64,000 nucleotides of DNA from JAYFQE01 sp034927345 (GCA_034927345.1 JAYFQE010000015.1:262001-326000); one strand, 5' to 3'. Shown: positions 16,237-26,521, counted from the first letter of the stretch. Notes: a model not told the origin generated them from the sequence alone. Translations and numbers: made by a program.

Positions 16237-18525
16237 ATAGAAAGTCGGCGGCAAAGCCGCGATCATCGGCAGCCAGCGGCGGAAATCCTGCAGTTTGAAG
16301 GGCGCCCGCCCGGCCAGGTAATGATTGGTCTTGATTTGTCCGTCGAATCGCCATTCCAGGATATAGAGCTCCTGAACGGAAGGATTGGCTTTCAATTCCG
16401 CCAGATCGGCCCGCCCGTTAGCCGTCAGGCTAAAGGAACCCTCGGCCGCCGTTTGTCCGTTGTCCGCCCGGTAGACCCGATACTGTCCGGCAACCGGCCG
16501 CATCGTATCGTTGACCGCGACAATCGGATAGGCCCAGCTCCGATATTCGCCGATCATCAGCTGAACATCCTGCTGGCTGCGCATGATGATCGAATAGGCC
16601 AGCTTGGGCGTGAAATAATAATCGACGACCGCGTCGGAGATTTGCGGCCAGCCGTCCAGAACATTCCACCAGATCAAACCGGATTTCCGGCCTTTTTGCA
16701 TCCGAAACTGCTCAATGAAAAATTTCTTCGCTTCAGCCTGGGAAATCTGCGAAGCCAGGACGAAATCTTCGAGCTTTTCCGGCGCCGCGCCAAAGAGGAT
16801 GGCCGCTTGTTTGGCCATGAGCTCGTTGCGGTTATAACCTCTGCGGTATAAGGGCTTTTCACTATTGTGGACCAGCCACTGCCGGCTGCCGGCATTCGGC
16901 CACAGTTCGTCCGGCGAGATGAACCGCTGCAGCGATTTTTTCTCGGGGCAGCCATGATAGCCGATTTCACTGGCAAACAAAGCCTGGTTCAGCCGATAGA
17001 AATCGCCTTTAAAATCATCGCGCGGCCCCCACAGATGCTGTTCGGGCCCCTGGGCGTCGCAGTCGTAATCCTCGGGCATATAAGGTGATGAGGGGAGATA
17101 GAACCGCATCGGGTCATGCGCGGCGATGACGCGGGGCAGAACTTCCCGCGTCGTCCGGCTGTAGCGGGCGATGCCTTTGGGGAATTGCTGATAAACGCAG
17201 GCGTCGATTTCGTTATCGCCGGCCCATAATAAAAGGCAGCAATGATTACGCAACCGTTTGATAATAAAGGTCGCTTCTTGTTCGATCGCCCGGGCGAAAG
17301 CATCGTCGGACGGCTGCCCCGAACAGGCCATAGCGAAATCCTGCCAGACCAGAAGGCCTTTTTCATCGCAGAGATCATAGAAACGATCGGATTCATAAAC
17401 ATTGCCGCCCCAGCAGCGCAAAGCGTTGCAGCCGCAGCCGCAGACCAGGTCTATGGCCCGGTCGACCCGGCTTAGGTCGAGACTGTGTAAAGCGGATAAG
17501 GGTACCCAGTTGCTGCCGCGGATAAAAATCGGCTCGTTATTGACCAACACGGTAAAGCGCTGCTTTTGCGTCAATTCAAAACAAGCGTCGACGGTGGCGG
17601 TCCTGATGCCGAATCGGAAACTCCGCCGATCACATAGCCGGTCGCCCTGCCACAAGGAAACCTCGACCTGATATAAGTAAGGTTCGCCATAGCCGCGCGG
17701 CCACCAAAGCATCGGCCGATCAACCCGGATATTCATATGGTTGCTGATGAAATGGGTTTCCTGTTCTGCTGAAAAAGTGCTGCCGCCGCAGCGCCCTTCA
17801 AGCGTGATCCGGTAGATGGGCAGTCGCGGGCAGCTGCTTTCAAAGGTATAGGAGAAGCTCAGGTCAGCCTGGCCCGGCTGTATATTCCGGGTGCAAAGAT
17901 AAAGGTCCTTCAGCCGTTCTGCATCGTGATACTGGATTTCGACATCGCGCCAGAGCCCCGCCGACAGCAGCCGGGGCATGATGTCCCAGCCGAAGCTGTG
18001 CGGCGGCATGCGCAGCCGGGTAATTTCATCACTTTGTTCGGAACCGTGGAAGGCGGCGGGATAATCGTACCGGCGGGCCTCATTCATGGCCGAACGGATA
18101 AAGACGGCCAGCGTATTCTCCTGGTCCCAAAGCAGCGAAGCCGTCAGGTCAAATTCGTGGGCGATCAGCATGTTGTCCGTCTCGCCCAGACAGACGCCGT
18201 TCAGGTAAACGGCGGCAAAAGTGTTGACGCCATGCAGAACCAGAACCGGCCGCCGGCCTTTTTGTTCCGGATCAGGGCGGAAAGTCCGCTCAAACAGCCA
18301 GTTATTGTATTCGTACTGTTCGTACAGGAGCACATTTTCGCCGAGAAACGGATCCGGTTCCAATCCGGCGGCCATCAGGTCCAGCTCGACGTTGCCCGGC
18401 ACCGACGCCGCGATATGGCGGTAGCCGGCTTCGGCCGCCACGCCGCCACTGCTGTACCGCCGGCCGTCGTCCTCGCCGTAATAAAGTTCCCAGCGGCCGT
18501 TCAATGTTTCACGCGTATCCATCAT
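16213..18525 (-). CDS. glycoside hydrolase family 2 protein, beta-mannosidase-like
   Basis: A 770-residue enzyme without signal peptide. The N-terminal jelly-roll (residues 1 to about 200) reads VPGNVELDLMAAGL and YEYNNWLFERTF, the beta-mannosidase pattern. An Ig-like domain follows, then a TIM barrel from about 320 (IFIRGSNWVP, NALRCWGGNVYESDRFYDLC). The acid/base Glu is at about 439 in WAGDNEID; the nucleophile is probably Glu at about 520 in FASEIGYHG. It would release mannose-type sugars from imported oligosaccharides in the cytoplasm. ATG follows GAGGAGG. It lies downstream of the GH35 gene on the same strand. Confidence 0.88.
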   Translation of the reverse strand: MMDTRETLNGRWELYYGEDDGRRYSSGGVAAEAGYRHIAASVPGNVELDLMAAGLEPDPFLGENVLLYEQYEYNNWLFERTFRPDPEQKGRRPVLVLHGVNTFAAVYLNGVCLGETDNMLIAHEFDLTASLLWDQENTLAVFIRSAMNEARRYDYPAAFHGSEQSDEITRLRMPPHSFGWDIMPRLLSAGLWRDVEIQYHDAERLKDLYLCTRNIQPGQADLSFSYTFESSCPRLPIYRITLEGRCGGSTFSAEQETHFISNHMNIRVDRPMLWWPRGYGEPYLYQVEVSLWQGDRLCDRRSFRFGIRTATVDACFELTQKQRFTVLVNNEPIFIRGSNWVPLSALHSLDLSRVDRAIDLVCGCGCNALRCWGGNVYESDRFYDLCDEKGLLVWQDFAMACSGQPSDDAFARAIEQEATFIIKRLRNHCCLLLWAGDNEIDACVYQQFPKGIARYSRTTREVLPRVIAAHDPMRFYLPSSPYMPEDYDCDAQGPEQHLWGPRDDFKGDFYRLNQALFASEIGYHGCPEKKSLQRFISPDELWPNAGSRQWLVHNSEKPLYRRGYNRNELMAKQAAILFGAAPEKLEDFVLASQISQAEAKKFFIEQFRMQKGRKSGLIWWNVLDGWPQISDAVVDYYFTPKLAYSIIMRSQQDVQLMIGEYRSWAYPIVAVNDTMRPVAGQYRVYRADNGQTAAEGSFSLTANGRADLAELKANPSVQELYILEWRFDGQIKTNHYLAGRAPFKLQDFRRWLPMIAALPPTFYLPDILSE

Positions 18526-18578
18526 TCAATCCTCCTCGAAGAAGGCTATTGTTAATTGAATTAATAATATAGCGCGGT

Positions 18579-20708
18579 TCAAATCTTGTCAATCGTCAGA
18601 ACCGTCAGCGGAGCGATATTGATTTCCCGGATTTCCGGCGTCTTGTCTCCGTTCTGCAGGCAGATGCCGGCTGTCATCGGCGCGGTAAACAGATTCAAGA
18701 TAAACAGCATCCTGTTTTGGCCGTCGCCGCGCAGGAAAGTCCACAAATTCGGATTATCACAAGCGACAACCGGCGTCTGGCAACCCAGTTGACTCAAGAG
18801 ATAACGGATCATCGCCGCGTGCTGCGTCTTGGCATGCATCCATTCCAGGCCAAGCCAGATGACGCTGCCGGCGCCATAATCTTTCTGCCAGGCGGCAACG
18901 GCGCCGGTGTTTTCCTCAACGGCCAGGATTCGGGCTTCAGGCGGTTGTTCCGTACAGCGCCAGAGCGAAACGTTCGGCGGAATATTGGCGATGTCCTGCA
19001 TCATAACCCGCGGATTATCGGCCGGCGCGCGCCTGGCGGCCGCTCCTCCGAGAAAATCCTGCAGGATAGTGCAGCGGTTGAACTGTTCATCATATTCCGG
19101 AATGCCCGGCGCTAAAAGCAATTTGCCGCCCTGCCGGACAAAAGCAACCAGGTTCTCCTGAATCCGGCGGCTCATGCAGGCCGATGTCGCCACGAAGAGC
19201 GGCTTGCCACAGCAGGATGCGGCTAACGGGCTATCCGGCAGATCGACGAAATCAGGCGAGAAAGAAGCGCATAAACCGGAGATCAGCATGCCTTTCTGTG
19301 ATAGTTTCCACGCCTGCCGGTTGTCGATGCCGGCTTCGGCGGCAGAAGGATAAGCATTGCTTCTGGCCTGCTCCCAGTCCAGGCCGATATAGAAGTCGGC
19401 GATATGGTGCGCGGCGGCCAGCCAGGCGTTTTGTTTCAAAAAGAGACCCAGTTCTTTCTGGACGGCATAGGAAGGGCGGATGTGGCCGTCTTTATCGATC
19501 GAGGCGCTATAATCATAACTGTCGCCGTCGGCGCCGATTTTACGCGGATTTTGACCGCCGGTGAAAATGTAATAATTCAAACCCTTCATGCCGAGCGCCA
19601 GGTTGGTCCAATAACAGCATTTCAGATCCTCCGCGGTTATAGGCGGCCATTCTGAAGCGCTGCCTCCGGGCAGTTCAAAAACCGTAGCCGGGAAACCCAT
19701 CAGCCGCAGCATCTCATAAGACCTGAAAACGCCGGCCGCGTATTGGGGGGTCGGATTGTTTTGCGCCCAGTCCATATTGAGATTGTAGTAATGATCGGAG
19801 CCCAGAATGAAATCCGGCTTCAGTTGAGCGGCTGTTTCCCGGAAATAAGCGTTCATCGACGGCGATCCGGAGTTATGGACCTTGATGCCGTCCAGGCCGT
19901 GTCCGGCCATCCAGCTGGTCAGGATCCCGGCATATTCAGCGGTACAGGTAAAATAGAAATCCTGATAATCTTTAACGCGGCGCCGGTCTGCCGGAACCGA
20001 CGGTTCGCCCTGATAAGGCATGACTTCGGCAAATGATGTATAGGACGTGCCATAGGCTTGATTAAGCTGTCGGAGGTCCTGATATTTCTTTTTTAGAAAA
20101 CAGGGATAACGGCCGGATTCACAACCAAATCCCATGGTTTCCGGATTATAGTCCAAACTGCCGAACCACTCGTGAATGCCCATCAATTCATTGTCGAATT
20201 GAACCATAGCGATACAGCCGCCGCGTGAAAGCATATATGGAGCGAGAATCGGGCAGACCACATCGAACCAGCGGCGAGCTTTCTCCAAAAAAACAGGATG
20301 CAAATAGGAAACAGATGATTTGCGGAATGCCCGGCCTTGGATGTCGCGGGCCAGAATTTCCGGATAATGCTCGCAAAGCCAGCCGGGCAGGCCGTCATAT
20401 TTGATTTCCGAATATTGGTAGGGACCCGGCCGGCAAAGGACATAGAGTTTCTTTTCCTGGCATAAACGCAGAAAAGCTTCCAGATCAAGCTCGGGAGCGC
20501 CGCCAAATTGGAAGAGCCCTTCTTCCGGTTCGTGCAAAATCCAGGGAATGTAGGTTGCGACGCAATTGCCGCCGGCCTCGATGAAAAGATCCAGCCTCCG
20601 GCTCCAGTCTTCTTGCGGAACGCGGAAATAGTGGAATTCACCGGATACGAGAAATCCCGGTAAATGGTTAAAAAGATAGGAATCATGATTCCAAGCCAAA
20701 GAATTCAT
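18579..20708 (-). CDS. glycoside hydrolase family 35 beta-galactosidase-like protein
   Basis: About 709 residues with no signal peptide. The GH35 barrel is recognisable from SGEFHYFRVP, GGNCVATYIPWILHEPEEG, VLCRPGPYQYSE and YDGLPGWL. The acid/base Glu (about 174) lies in MVQFDNELMG, where most GH35 enzymes have QIENEYG. The nucleophile is probably the Glu in ATVFELPGG. C-terminal beta-sandwich domains follow. ATG 20708 has GGAGG at eight bases, whereas the upstream ATG 20762 has none. It shares the operon with a binding protein and two permeases and would cleave terminal galactose from an imported glycan. Confidence 0.87.
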   Translation of the reverse strand: MNSLAWNHDSYLFNHLPGFLVSGEFHYFRVPQEDWSRRLDLFIEAGGNCVATYIPWILHEPEEGLFQFGGAPELDLEAFLRLCQEKKLYVLCRPGPYQYSEIKYDGLPGWLCEHYPEILARDIQGRAFRKSSVSYLHPVFLEKARRWFDVVCPILAPYMLSRGGCIAMVQFDNELMGIHEWFGSLDYNPETMGFGCESGRYPCFLKKKYQDLRQLNQAYGTSYTSFAEVMPYQGEPSVPADRRRVKDYQDFYFTCTAEYAGILTSWMAGHGLDGIKVHNSGSPSMNAYFRETAAQLKPDFILGSDHYYNLNMDWAQNNPTPQYAAGVFRSYEMLRLMGFPATVFELPGGSASEWPPITAEDLKCCYWTNLALGMKGLNYYIFTGGQNPRKIGADGDSYDYSASIDKDGHIRPSYAVQKELGLFLKQNAWLAAAHHIADFYIGLDWEQARSNAYPSAAEAGIDNRQAWKLSQKGMLISGLCASFSPDFVDLPDSPLAASCCGKPLFVATSACMSRRIQENLVAFVRQGGKLLLAPGIPEYDEQFNRCTILQDFLGGAAARRAPADNPRVMMQDIANIPPNVSLWRCTEQPPEARILAVEENTGAVAAWQKDYGAGSVIWLGLEWMHAKTQHAAMIRYLLSQLGCQTPVVACDNPNLWTFLRGDGQNRMLFILNLFTAPMTAGICLQNGDKTPEIREINIAPLTVLTIDKI

Positions 20709-20750
20709 CAACAATGCCTCCTGCCGGCTAAACGAGCCAAATTCAAAATA

Positions 20751-20782
20751 GCTCCCCGCCATTTATAAAAACAACAGGGAGC
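20751..20782 (-). terminator. possible partial terminator between binding-protein and GH35 genes
   Basis: GCTCCC (20751-20756) and GGGAGC (20777-20782) form a stem. On the minus strand it is followed by the interrupted T-rich run TATTTTGAATTT. Such hairpins often let binding-protein genes be expressed more strongly than the genes after them. The stem is short and the loop long, so it is uncertain. Confidence 0.35.
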
Positions 20783-20820
20783 CATTTCATCATAACCGAA
20801 TAATCTGGAAAAGTCGTCTG

Positions 20821-22554
20821 TTACTTGATCGCGGCGGATTTCTCGGCAGCCGTTTTCCATTGTTCGGCATACCAGTCGGCAACTTGCTGAACGCCGGCGT
20901 TCTGGAAATCTTCGATAGCGCTTTGTTTATTGGCGCTGAATTCGGAATCAGATTTGGACAGGATCATTTTAGCGGCGTCTTTGATGCACAGTTCGTCCAG
21001 TTTGGCATCCATTCTCTTGATGTCATCCGGAGCGGTCGGCAGTAGAGCCAGCGCGAAGGCGTCCTGCGTAGAAGCGTTCTTGGATTTACCATCGGCGATC
21101 TTTTTCTCGAAGATCTGCTGCGGATATTTGACGCCATAGTGCTCGGCAAAATCTTTCTGCAGGTTGTTCAAGGACAACGGATAGACGCTGGCGTCATTGA
21201 ACAGGCTGACCGCTTTGCCGTCATTGGGATTGATGGTGAACGGGCTGAGGCCGATAAAGTTGGAGTCAAAACCGATGCCGCTTTGCAGCCAGGGATCGCC
21301 GCCGGCTTTTTGCAGTTCGATTGTGGCGTCTTTAAGGGTCGGCACACCGCCGACAGCTTCCCAATCCTTGTCTTCGACGCCGCTGAAGAGGGTTCTGCTG
21401 CCTTCATAAGAATAGAAATAGTCAAGCAGATCCATGGCTTTGTCAGGAGTCTGGCAGTTCTTGGTTATACCGAAGCATTTGTCGGTCCAGCCGGCTTTGG
21501 CATTGGCGCCGCCCCATTGAAAGCCCCAATCCAGCGGCAGAACTTCGAAGCCCTTGGCATCTTTGGCATTATTGGTGTTGAAATCGCCCATAGCCCAGGT
21601 CGCCGGTCCGGAAAGCAGTTGTCCGGCGGTTGCTTTGGCGCCGAAATCGGCGAATTTCTGAGTCAGCGCGTCAGGATCCAAAATCCCGAGTTGGTTGGCT
21701 TTGTAATAGTATTCGACGCATTTCCAATAAGCGGCTTCCTGATCAAGCAGCATATTGGTGATTTGGTTGGTATCGACTTTCAGCAGTTCGGTTTTGCTGC
21801 TGGTCTGGTAGTAACCCAGGACGCCGTCCATCGGGATATGCAGACACCAGTTGTCCCAGTCGGAGAAAGCGGAAACGCCATAGACCGGTTTGCCGTCATC
21901 CGTCTTAGGATGGTTTTTGACCATTTCAGCCAGCATATTCAGAAAATCATCGGTACTCTTGATTTCCGGATAGCCCATTTCCTTGTAATAATCCCAGCGG
22001 GTAACCAGGCCGATAGAAGGATCTGCGGCTGTGGCGTCGGAACCGACCTGCACCGGCAGGAAATAGGTCGCGTTCTTGCCGTCGCTCCAGTAAGCTTTAC
22101 TGAAAGCAACCGTCTGCGGGATGGTTATCGTGATATTTTTACCGTTGGTGGCAAGCAAGTCGTCCATGGCGATAACATTGCCGCCTTCAATCAGTTGGTT
22201 GAATTTGGAGGTATCGACCCTGACGATATCCGGCAGATCGCCGCCGGCCAGCAGAACATTCAGTTTATCCTGATCTGCCGGGACAAATTCAACGACAACT
22301 CCTGTTTTAGCGGTCATTTCCTGCTGGACAGGGCTGTCTTTGTATTTATTCTCATCGCCGTTAAGCGTGAGAATGCTGATGGTAACGGTCTTTTGCGGCG
22401 CCGTTGTGGTTCCTGAGCTGACAGAGCTGCCGGATGTGCCCGAACCGGACGTCGTTGCGCCGGTTTGAGCGGGATTGCAGCCGCTGATGGAAAAGACTAA
22501 AAGCGTGGTCAGAAGCAGTGCCATGAGCTGGGTTGTGATTTTTGCTTTTTTCAT
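20821..22554 (-). CDS. extracellular solute-binding lipoprotein, CUT1 sugar transporter
   Basis: A 577-residue lipoprotein. The signal peptide is MKK plus a hydrophobic run and the lipobox ISGC at about residue 26, then a Gly/Ser/Thr linker of about 30 residues. The mature domain starts with VTISILTLNGDENK and has the character of LplA-type binding proteins (LLAGGDLPDIVRVDT). It delivers an oligosaccharide to the two permeases encoded just upstream. GAGGAGG precedes ATG. The glycosidases downstream point to a mannose- or galactose-containing oligosaccharide, by context only. Confidence 0.92.
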   Translation of the reverse strand: MKKAKITTQLMALLLTTLLVFSISGCNPAQTGATTSGSGTSGSSVSSGTTTAPQKTVTISILTLNGDENKYKDSPVQQEMTAKTGVVVEFVPADQDKLNVLLAGGDLPDIVRVDTSKFNQLIEGGNVIAMDDLLATNGKNITITIPQTVAFSKAYWSDGKNATYFLPVQVGSDATAADPSIGLVTRWDYYKEMGYPEIKSTDDFLNMLAEMVKNHPKTDDGKPVYGVSAFSDWDNWCLHIPMDGVLGYYQTSSKTELLKVDTNQITNMLLDQEAAYWKCVEYYYKANQLGILDPDALTQKFADFGAKATAGQLLSGPATWAMGDFNTNNAKDAKGFEVLPLDWGFQWGGANAKAGWTDKCFGITKNCQTPDKAMDLLDYFYSYEGSRTLFSGVEDKDWEAVGGVPTLKDATIELQKAGGDPWLQSGIGFDSNFIGLSPFTINPNDGKAVSLFNDASVYPLSLNNLQKDFAEHYGVKYPQQIFEKKIADGKSKNASTQDAFALALLPTAPDDIKRMDAKLDELCIKDAAKMILSKSDSEFSANKQSAIEDFQNAGVQQVADWYAEQWKTAAEKSAAIK

Positions 22555-22629
22555 CGTGCAAATTTCCTCCTCTTAAGATTGGATCTATTGATGACCGGCG
22601 AGTCGTTACGCCGAACAATCCGATGGAGT

Positions 22630-23511
22630 TTATCCCTTGATGGCGCCGAGCATGATGCCTTTGACGAAGTATTTTTGCATGAAGGGATAAACGAACAGAA
22701 TGGGTATGGTGACAACCGTGGTAATGGTCATCCGTACGGCCTGCGGCGTTATCTGGATCACAACGCCGTGGGTTTTGTCCGTTTGCTGGGCAATGGAACT
22801 GGCTTTGTTCAAGTACTCGTAAAGGACGAGCTGCAGCGTTTTTAATTGATCATTCTGAACCAGGATATAATTGTCAAACCAGCTGTTCCACTGGCCGACG
22901 GCCGCAAAAACGGCGATCGTGGCAATAATCGGTTTGGAGAGCGGGAAAATGACTTTGCGGAAGATCATGAAGTAGCCTGCGCCATCCAATTTTGCCGATT
23001 CTTCCAGCGATTGGGGCATTTGTTCAATGAACGTTTTCAACAAAACGATGTAATAGGCCGATATGGCGCTGGGAATGATATAAAGCAAAAAACTATTATT
23101 CAGATGATAGGTCTTCATCGTCAGATACCAGGGGATCAGGCCGGAGTTAAAATACATGGTGATGACGAGAAAGCGGTAAACGATCTTTCGGCCGCACATC
23201 TCCTGTTTGGAGACCAGATAGGCAAAGAAGGAACAGCAGACAATCGTGATCGCTGTTCCGCAGATGGTGCGCAGGAGCGAAACAAAGGCCGAAGTAAACA
23301 TGCCCTCCAACTGGAAAACCCGGACGTAATTATTAAAGGTAAAGCCTCTGGGGAAAAGGGTTATCCCTTTCTGCGCTTCTGATGGATTACTGAGCGAATA
23401 AATCAGGACATAATAGAAGGGATAGATGCAGAGCAGGAAAAACATGATCAACAGAAAGCCGTTGATCAGGCTGAAGGATCTATCTGATAGCGATCGTTTC
23501 ATTTCGTGCAT
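22630..23511 (-). CDS. carbohydrate ABC transporter permease, LplC/YtcP type
   Basis: About 293 residues with six hydrophobic helices. The EAA loop reads QSLEESAKLDGAGYFMIFRK and then VIFPLSKPI. The C-terminus KGIMLGAIKG is typical. The GTG at 23520 overlaps the ribosome binding site GAGGTGG, so ATG 23511 at eight bases is preferred. It lies between the LplB-type permease and the binding-protein gene. Confidence 0.9.
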   Translation of the reverse strand: MHEMKRSLSDRSFSLINGFLLIMFFLLCIYPFYYVLIYSLSNPSEAQKGITLFPRGFTFNNYVRVFQLEGMFTSAFVSLLRTICGTAITIVCCSFFAYLVSKQEMCGRKIVYRFLVITMYFNSGLIPWYLTMKTYHLNNSFLLYIIPSAISAYYIVLLKTFIEQMPQSLEESAKLDGAGYFMIFRKVIFPLSKPIIATIAVFAAVGQWNSWFDNYILVQNDQLKTLQLVLYEYLNKASSIAQQTDKTHGVVIQITPQAVRMTITTVVTIPILFVYPFMQKYFVKGIMLGAIKG

Positions 23512-23537
23512 GATAACCACCTCATCGGTTATAAACG

Positions 23538-24485
23538 TTATATGATGCTGTTGCCCCTGATCTTTTTGGATATGCCGTTGATGCTGAAGAGCAGGGTAAT
23601 GCTGACAACGGTCTTGAAAATGCCGATTGCCGTGGCATAGGAATAATCATTGGTTATCAAGCCGATCTTGTAGACATAGTAGTCGATAACTTCGATGCGG
23701 TCGGCGACCATGCTGTTATAAAAGACAAGATACTGATCCAGACCTACGGAGAGGACATTGCTGGCAGAAAGCAGGAGCAGGACGACAAAGGTCGGCGCGA
23801 CCCCGGGGATGGTGATATGCAGGATGCGTCTGAAACGGCCGGCTCCGTCGACACTGGCGGCGTCGTAGAGTTCATTGTCGATGCCGGCGATAGCCGCCAG
23901 GTAGATGATCGCGTTCCAGCCGGTGCTTTTCCAAAGCCCAAGGGCGGTTTGAAAATACCAGACGGCTTTCTCATTGCCCAGGAGCGTGGTTGACGGTTTC
24001 GGCATATTTAAAAGCGTCAGCAGGTTGTTCAGCAAACCATCGGAAGAAAAAATATTGAACGCCAGGGAAAAGACAATAATCCAACTGACAAAATTCGGTA
24101 AAGTCGTCGTTGTCTGAATGAGCTTCTGGAAATGCCTGGATCGGGTCTCCGTGATCATGATGGCGAAGATGACCGGCACCGGCGCCAGCAAAATGCCCAG
24201 GAAACTCATAACCAACGTGTTGCGCAGGACACGCAGCATATCGCCGCCGTCATGCAGCATCAGCGCAAAATACTTAAGACCGGCAAAACTTGATTGCGAC
24301 AGGGATATGCCGGGTTTGTAGTTGAAAAAGGCAAAGACCCAGCCAAACAGAGGGACATAGCTGAAAGCAAAAACGAAAGCGACGAAAGGCAAGGCCATCA
24401 AGAGCAAGATGATGCCGTCCCGGTTGCGTTTCTTTTTCTTGTTATGTAGAACAAGGCTTTGGCCAATTTGGACATTGTCTGTCAT
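23538..24485 (-). CDS. ABC transporter permease, LplB type
   Basis: A 315-residue permease. A basic N-terminal tail (NKKKKRNRDG) is followed by six helices. The EAA loop is NELYDAASVDGAGRFRRILH, followed by ITIPGVAPT. ATG 24485 has AAAGGAGA about ten bases upstream. It is the first gene of the permease-permease-binding protein-GH35-GH2 series, and a promoter lies at 24613-24641. The sensor kinase gene ends 165 bases upstream on the same strand. Confidence 0.9.
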   Translation of the reverse strand: MTDNVQIGQSLVLHNKKKKRNRDGIILLLMALPFVAFVFAFSYVPLFGWVFAFFNYKPGISLSQSSFAGLKYFALMLHDGGDMLRVLRNTLVMSFLGILLAPVPVIFAIMITETRSRHFQKLIQTTTTLPNFVSWIIVFSLAFNIFSSDGLLNNLLTLLNMPKPSTTLLGNEKAVWYFQTALGLWKSTGWNAIIYLAAIAGIDNELYDAASVDGAGRFRRILHITIPGVAPTFVVLLLLSASNVLSVGLDQYLVFYNSMVADRIEVIDYYVYKIGLITNDYSYATAIGIFKTVVSITLLFSINGISKKIRGNSII

Positions 24486-24612
24486 ATGAGCGTATCTCCT
24501 TTGCTTATGATGTAAAAATACACGACCTGGCGCCCGAACGAAATAAATAATCTAAAGAAATCCTTGCAATAAATGCATGAATAATCGAAAACGCCTTTTC
24601 TTTGCAGAAAAA

Positions 24613-24641
24613 GTTATACATTTTACGGTTTATTTGCACAA
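24613..24641 (-). promoter_or_regulatory. candidate promoter of the GH2/GH35 transporter operon
   Basis: On the minus strand TTGTGC (24636-24641) and TATAAC (24613-24618) are 17 bases apart, in the gap between the sensor kinase and the first permease. A symmetric stretch GAAAACGCCTTTTC lies about 30 bases downstream (near 24588-24601). It resembles a weak cre-like or other operator but lacks the usual TG...CA ends. Confidence 0.5.
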
Positions 24642-24650
24642 AAGCTCTTT

Positions 24651-26498
24651 TTACAGTTGATCCGGATCTTGCCGGGCAGATTCCGGCAGAACGGTGATTT
24701 TAGGAATCCAGATCGTTGTTTCAGTATACTCGCCGGGTACGCTGCCGATATTAAGGCCATATTTCTCGCCGAAATTCAGTTTGATTCTGCGGTTGACGTT
24801 ATAAAGGCCGACATTTTCTTCCAGGCCGGGTTTCTTGCAACTTCCGTTTTCAAAACTGCTGATAATCTCCTTCAGCCGTTCCGGTTCGATACCAGTCCCG
24901 TTATCGGAAACGACAACGATCAGCGTATCGTTTTCTTCCCGGGCATGGACGACGATTTCCAGCGATTTCATATAATGCATGCAGTGGGAGACGGAGTTTT
25001 CCACAATCGGCTGCAGAATGAACTTGGGAATATAGAGTTCTATCAGCTGTTCCGGGATATCGAAGCGGAATTTCAACGAGTTGCCGAAACGCCAATTGAC
25101 GATTTTCAGATAATTGTCCAGATAATCCATCTCTTCATGGATCGTCCACATCCGGTTTTGATTTTTAAACGCCGGCCCGAGCAGATTGCCCAGGGCAATA
25201 ACGCTTTCGACAACATTATTGGCATTGACCATGGAACCCATCCACTTGATCATGTTCAGGGTGTTATAGATGAAATGAGGATTGATCTGCGCCTGTAGCG
25301 CTTCTATCTCCAATCGGATTTTTTCTTCCTGCATTTCATCATTTTTCTGCACCAGCCGGACAATGCTCAGCGACATCTCGTTAAACCGCGATATCAGGAC
25401 GCCCAGCTCGTTTTCGGGAATCCGGCTTAAGGTAACGCCCAATTTGCCGCTGCTGACGTCGTTCATTTTACTGGACAGCACGTCAAGCGGCTTGGTGATT
25501 TTTTTGATCCAGGTCAGCGAAACGATGAAAATAACCAGGATGCTGGTAATAAAGATGGCCATGATCAGCTTCTGCACCATGTTGATATCGCCGGTCAAAT
25601 CGCTGAACGGTATTTCATCGATCAGATACCAGTCGGAGTCCTGCAGCCGATAATAGACAATCTGTACTTTAAGATCGTTTTTCATGGACGTCAGGCTGCC
25701 GTAGTTTTCACGGAGATTGATATCGGAAAAAATCGGGCTGTTCTGGCCGATACTCCGGCCGTCGCCGCTGGAAACTATTTTTCCGGTGCTGTCGATGATG
25801 TACATATACTCATTTTCCCGGTTAAAGTTGCTGCTGTAAATGGAAGATATATATTGCTCATCAATGTTGAAGACCAGCGTTGAACTGCGGTTCGGTTCGA
25901 TAATCGGCTTGACGCCTTTGGTCAGGCTGATCAGGTAGATGTTGCTGTCGTGGATGCTGCGGTTGGGGTTGAAGTCGGTTTCCTGCAGGCCGCCGTCCAT
26001 GATGATCGCCGGGAAACGCTCGGCTGCGGCTTTATAAAGCTGTGAGTTGTAAAACCAGTTGTTCTTTTCGCTGCCCCAGTTGTTATAGGAATATCGGTAA
26101 CTGGCGCCGACTGCTCCGCCGTTTTCCGTGAAGAGGTAAATCGAATTGATATAGTTGTAGTTGGCGATGAAATTGTCGATGCGGCTGATAATGCTGTTAT
26201 ATCCCTCGACGGTGCTGAAATCGGGCTTGTCGTAATTGTCGATCAGAAATTGCTGGATATCGTCGCTCTGCATAAACAGATTGGCCAGATTGTTGACCTC
26301 TTCAAAAACCTTGCCGATGTTGTAATCGGATTGGCTGAATTGCTGCAGCAAGTATTTTTCATTATTCTTTTCAAAAACGTCCATGATATAGCGATAACTG
26401 AAGTAAGAACCGGCGGCCAGAACAACAAAGCTGACAAGGGTATAATAGATAATCAGCTGCGTGCGCAGATTAAAGAAAAAACGGCGAAATTTACTCAT
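24651..26498 (-). CDS. sensor histidine kinase, YesM type
   Basis: About 615 residues. A membrane helix near the N-terminus and a second at about 275-300 bracket an extracellular sensor domain (dCache-like). A HAMP segment follows. The histidine lies in LQAQINPHFIYNTLNMI, the HPK7 family pattern, and the ATP-binding G box is VVVSDNGTGIEPERL. It would phosphorylate the response regulator encoded just upstream. ATG 26498 has CCCGGAGG; the longer TTG at 26525 overlaps the regulator's stop. In Bacillota, YesM/YesN-type pairs next to LplB/LplC transporters commonly control them in response to sugars. Confidence 0.93.
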   Translation of the reverse strand: MSKFRRFFFNLRTQLIIYYTLVSFVVLAAGSYFSYRYIMDVFEKNNEKYLLQQFSQSDYNIGKVFEEVNNLANLFMQSDDIQQFLIDNYDKPDFSTVEGYNSIISRIDNFIANYNYINSIYLFTENGGAVGASYRYSYNNWGSEKNNWFYNSQLYKAAAERFPAIIMDGGLQETDFNPNRSIHDSNIYLISLTKGVKPIIEPNRSSTLVFNIDEQYISSIYSSNFNRENEYMYIIDSTGKIVSSGDGRSIGQNSPIFSDINLRENYGSLTSMKNDLKVQIVYYRLQDSDWYLIDEIPFSDLTGDINMVQKLIMAIFITSILVIFIVSLTWIKKITKPLDVLSSKMNDVSSGKLGVTLSRIPENELGVLISRFNEMSLSIVRLVQKNDEMQEEKIRLEIEALQAQINPHFIYNTLNMIKWMGSMVNANNVVESVIALGNLLGPAFKNQNRMWTIHEEMDYLDNYLKIVNWRFGNSLKFRFDIPEQLIELYIPKFILQPIVENSVSHCMHYMKSLEIVVHAREENDTLIVVVSDNGTGIEPERLKEIISSFENGSCKKPGLEENVGLYNVNRRIKLNFGEKYGLNIGSVPGEYTETTIWIPKITVLPESARQDPDQL

Positions 26499-26521
26499 TC
26501 GGACCTCCGGGTACGGCTTAA

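Noticed and set aside
21139..22416. 425-residue plus-strand open frame
   Set aside because: It is antisense to the binding-protein gene, which has a clear lipoprotein signal and ribosome binding site; a codon-bias shadow.
24588..24601. GAAAACGCCTTTTC as a cre site for the transporter operon
   Set aside because: The symmetry is partial and the flanking bases do not fit the cre consensus; mentioned only as a weak candidate in the promoter entry.
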